Of a stretch of DNA of 64,000 nt, positions 61,069 through 64,000 are shown in pieces. Source of the stretch: Zonotrichia leucophrys gambelii (Eukaryota; Chordata; Aves; Passeriformes; Passerellidae); NCBI RefSeq assembly GCF_028769735.1, contig NC_088172.1, positions 92,332,951 to 92,396,950 on the forward strand, given 5' to 3'. The notes beneath the pieces are model-generated. The model made no database searches. It was given only the letters and a program-made list of their open reading frames with translations, and was not told the origin of the DNA. The number at the start of each line of letters is the position of its first letter. The first letter of the stretch is position 1. Both the position numbers and the translations under genes were made by a program.

Positions 61069-61469
61069 AGGGAGAGGGAGAGGGAGAGGGAGAGGGAGAG
61101 GGAGAGGGAGAGGGAGAGGGAGAGGGAGAGGAGAGAGAGAGAAGAGAAGAGAAGAGAAGAGAAGAGAAGAGAAGAGAAGAGAAGAGAAGAGAAGAGAAGA
61201 GAAGAGAAGAGAAGAGAAGAGAAGAGGAAGAGAAGAGAGAGAGAAGAGAGAGAAGGAGAGAAGAGAAGAGAAAGAGAGAAGAAGAGAGAGAAGAGAAGAG
61301 AAGGGGAAGAGAAGAAGAGAAGAGAAGAGAAGAGAAGAGAAGAGAAGAGAAGAGAAGAGAAGAGAAGAGAAGAGAAGAGAAGAGAAGAGAAGAGAAGAGA
61401 AGAGAGAAGAGAGAAGAGAGAGAAGAGAGAAGAAAGAGAGAAGAGAGAAGAAAGAGAGAAGAGAGAAGA
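61069..61469 (+). repeat. 401-nt uninterrupted homopurine microsatellite
   Basis: Every base from 61069 to 61469 is A or G on the plus strand. It opens with about ten GGGAGA units (61069-61130), moves into long AGAAG arrays (about 61141-61225 and 61316-61401) and ends in irregular GAGA/AGAAA blocks. The minus-strand frame through it (LFSLL-type repeats, 60900-61490) is a translation artefact. Such tracts can form intramolecular triplexes and are slippage-prone, so the assembled length may be inexact. Confidence 0.97.
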
Positions 61470-62151
61470 TTTCACCCTGGAGGATTCCACATCAGTTTAT
61501 TTATGGAGAAAGGTGGGTATAGGAAAAGGAAAATACTAACAGAATTGGTATTCTGCAAAATGTGAGTATTGGGTACACGTGCAGTGGGAAGACCAGTTTG
61601 GATTCCACTCAGCTTAACAATGATTAATGACTTTTCTCTAAATAACCAAAAAGCACAAATGCTTAGGAACTTCTGCCACAGAGAGCTGTTCAGGTATAGA
61701 TTTTCCCCTGCCAGGCAGGAGATTCAGCACTTGGGTTGCTTTACTCCCCACAGGAATAAAGTGTACTAAATAGCATATAAAATCGTTTTCTTGCCATCAG
61801 TCCCCCACGGCTCTCAAGCTCTGCTCAGGATGAGTTTTGTCCCTGTGGTATTTCCCAGGTTATCCCACAGACCACAGTGTGCCCTGGAGGTTGCAGACTA
61901 ATCCTGCATGACACCACCACGCATCATTTCCTGCTCTTCCAGAGAAATGTTCCTTCTTTCACTGGAACATCAGTTTGGAGTTTTTTGCCCTCTTATATAA
62001 GCAAAAGCAGGAAAAATAGAGGAAAATGTAAAAATAACAAAACATGGAAAGTGCAGGAATGGGGCCTGCAAAACTATTGCTGCCTTTCTATGTCCCTCCA
62101 GGCAAAGGTTTCCTTGAGTCCCTCTTGGAAACGGGACAGGAAATGCTCCTT
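61470..62151. other. No recognisable gene or repeat
   Basis: About 680 bp of ordinary DNA between the purine run and the LTR. Short frames only. Confidence 0.5.
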
Positions 62152-62650
62152 TGTTGTGGTTTAGGAATGGTATTCCCCAGTTTAATACAGTCACTAAAAT
62201 CACTCTGTGCTGCTCCCTCTCCCTTCCAATTGGAGGCACAAAAGGCAAAGATCACAGGTCGAGATAAGGACAATTTACTGGAAACAGCAATGGGATAAGA
62301 GAATGAACAATAACAGCAATAATACTGAATGTCAGAGGAGATAAAGAAAAGAAACAATTCACATAGAACCCCCCGATAACAGCAGTATCTGATGGCTCCC
62401 CCAGCCACATTTTCTCCATCAGTTTCCTTTCCCCCTGCTCCTGGCAGTGATGTGAGGGGGTATCCAGTCCCAACTGTGTCCCCTTCTGGCTACTACACCC
62501 CTGCAGGTACCGAGCTCTCCCAGGCCACAGGGAGATCTCCCATCTCAACAAGCCTTAGGAAGCAAGGGACAGCACATGAGCTCAGTGGAGGTGATGGAGG
62601 GGCCCACAGAGACTTGGGCATGGTTTCAGCCTCAGGCACAGAAGTCATGG
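62152..62650 (-). mobile_element. Endogenous retrovirus LTR, minus strand; 5' limit uncertain
   Basis: The plus-strand text opens TGTTGTGGTTTAGG. Read on the minus strand it ends '...AATACCATTCCTAAACCACAACA', a retroviral LTR 3' end. About 110-120 bp inside it is CCAGTAAATTGTCCTTATC, with an AGTAAA polyadenylation-type signal. It resembles common avian ERV LTRs that end AAACCACAACA (memory, not search). The other end (TG on the minus strand) was not found with confidence; a CCACAACA at 63156-63163 could be an alternative terminus but gives no target duplication. No gag or pol is recognisable. Confidence 0.55.
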
Positions 62651-64000
62651 AGGAGTCATGAAGCAGCTGATGGGATGTGCATATCCACCTAAGGCATCCC
62701 TCACCACCCTCAGGGTTTCTGCAGGGGCCTAGGGTTTTGTGGAATGTATCTCTTGCCCTACAACCGCTTCACCCTTCCAAACCCACTTGGTTTGACAGCT
62801 GTTTCTAATAGGGAGCCATGCATCCAGGCTTCAGTCTGGGAATGGGGATCCCATCTCCTTGAAAGAGCCCCCTCCCAGCATCCGTGTTTCCACATCCACA
62901 CGCTGGAGCAAGGAAGCAAATCCAAGGTGACAACTCCTTTCCCAGCCTCTGATTCCCAGCTTGCTACTTTAGCTGCAGCCTGGCAAGCAGGACAGGAGAA
63001 TTATCCTGTGTTATTTCTTTGGCTTACGGAAAGGCTCCAAGCAGAGATCTTATGCTTCTGCCCGAGACGCAGCAATAAACTTCTGGATTTGCTGCTGCTG
63101 TGCTGAGACTGCCAACATGTACACAATAAAAGTAAAGCCTTCCTGTGGCCACAGACCACAACATGCTAGTGATCCATGGTATTATCCTGTTATTTAGTGA
63201 GTCATCCTCGCTGCTGAAAAATACACACGGCCCAGTAAGTTGTTAACAATAACACTGGATGTGAGAGACTGGTGTTTGTTTTACTCCAGTGTAACTTATT
63301 CCATATGGTCCCTTAAAGCATGCTAAACGTTACATGGCTTTGGGCTGCCAACTATTATTTCAAGATGAACTCACAGATCTAGAACACAGCTACTTGAAGC
63401 AGGGCTCTGAAAGCATTCTCTGTCCAGGAAAAATGCCCAGTTCAGGAGCAAGACAGATGTTGGGGATTGCCCTCTCTTTATCTGGATAAGCAGGTCCCCA
63501 CTTTTATTGAGTGGCCACAACAGTGATTTTTACTGCTGCTCTGCTGCCTGCTATGACATCTTTCAGATGTAAGCCACATGCACAGGACAGAAGCTCTGTC
63601 CTGACCAAGGAGATAAGTTTAACTTCTAGCATTTACCTCCTATGCATGTTTTTCCAAGTCACTGATGAACCAATTATTTGTGGAATCCTAGTATGTTTTC
63701 CAAATCCCCTTGGTAGCCTTAATTCATGAGAAAAATACTGCAAAAAGAGAGACATGCAGCTGTGAGAGGTGTCCTCACTTCTCTCTCTGGCTGCATTACT
63801 CAAAGGTTTAACCCAACAAGGTTCAGCACCACAGTGTCCTTGTGTTCCTTGTGTTCTATCCTGGGCTTAGCCCACAGCACTGCTTGGAAAACAAACACAT
63901 TAAAAAGTTTCTCTTGTCACTAGGGGTGTTCCCCAGGCCTCAGTATCAGGATGAGTCCTGTTTATTTATTTAGGAAATGGTGGAATCACCATTCCTGAAA
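62651..64000. other. No recognisable gene; possible further LTR sequence to 63163
   Basis: A plus-strand AATAAA at about 63074 in a setting CAGCAATAAACTTCTGG recalls LTR R/U5 text but has no matching ends. The rest is single-copy-looking. The last frames (63511-63923) are short and unrecognised. Confidence 0.4.

Noticed and set aside
60900..61490. 196-codon minus-strand open frame, longest in the window
   Set aside because: It is the translation of the homopurine microsatellite (Leu/Ser/Phe repeats) and its flank; not a protein.
62152..63163. Single LTR of about 1012 bp bounded by TGTTGTGG and CCACAACA
   Set aside because: The 8-bp inverted ends are attractive but flanks (TCCTT and TGCTA) do not match, and poly-A-like signals point in opposite directions; kept only as an ambiguous border.
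1..64000. Bacterial-type operons, CRISPR arrays or phage genes
   Set aside because: No long coding frames, no regular spacer arrays, and abundant avian retroelements; the window is vertebrate nuclear DNA.

Overview
This window looks like vertebrate nuclear DNA, most likely from a songbird (passerine). Three things point that way. It holds several fragments of CR1, the dominant avian LINE, recognised by the conserved 3' end and by one piece of ORF2. It holds at least five LTRs of endogenous retroviruses, some with the avian ERVL/ERVK look. There are no bacterial-style genes: no open frame exceeds about 196 codons, and the longest of these is a translated microsatellite. The species is inferred from remembered repeat families, since no search could be run.

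I find no host protein-coding gene that I can name, no tRNA or rRNA and no CRISPR. The region is intergenic or intronic, and repeats are nearly all of its recognisable content. Layout from left to right: an ERVL-like LTR (5-692); a CR1 scrap next to a 640-bp solo LTR with a 5-bp target duplication (6364-7294); an antisense LTR (about 13873-14331); a 55-bp exact tandem duplication (16516-16625); a 632-bp solo LTR with a 6-bp target duplication (19342-19985); a 35-bp exact duplication and a 40/52-bp minisatellite (24006-24959); a CR1 ORF2 endonuclease fragment (about 28640-29010); a frame-coherent but interrupted minus-strand stretch that may be a decayed gene piece (34670-34969); CR1 3' ends at 35785, 39994, 47637, 47965, 50565 and 54175; a 401-nt uninterrupted homopurine run (61069-61469); and an antisense LTR 3' end starting at 62152.

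The two solo LTRs with intact target duplications keep many CpGs and are probably young. The LTR at the left edge and the CR1 pieces look older. Between the repeats lies ordinary single-copy-looking DNA. A few stretches (near 39290, 48265, 57290 and 59570) have features that could mark conserved regulatory DNA, but this needs an alignment to other birds. I see no evidence of an undescribed multi-gene biological system. The most unusual items are the homopurine run with its abutting inverted repeat, the perfect hairpins at 43825 and 55381, and the two coding-like minus-strand segments at 34670-34969 and 49256-49477.
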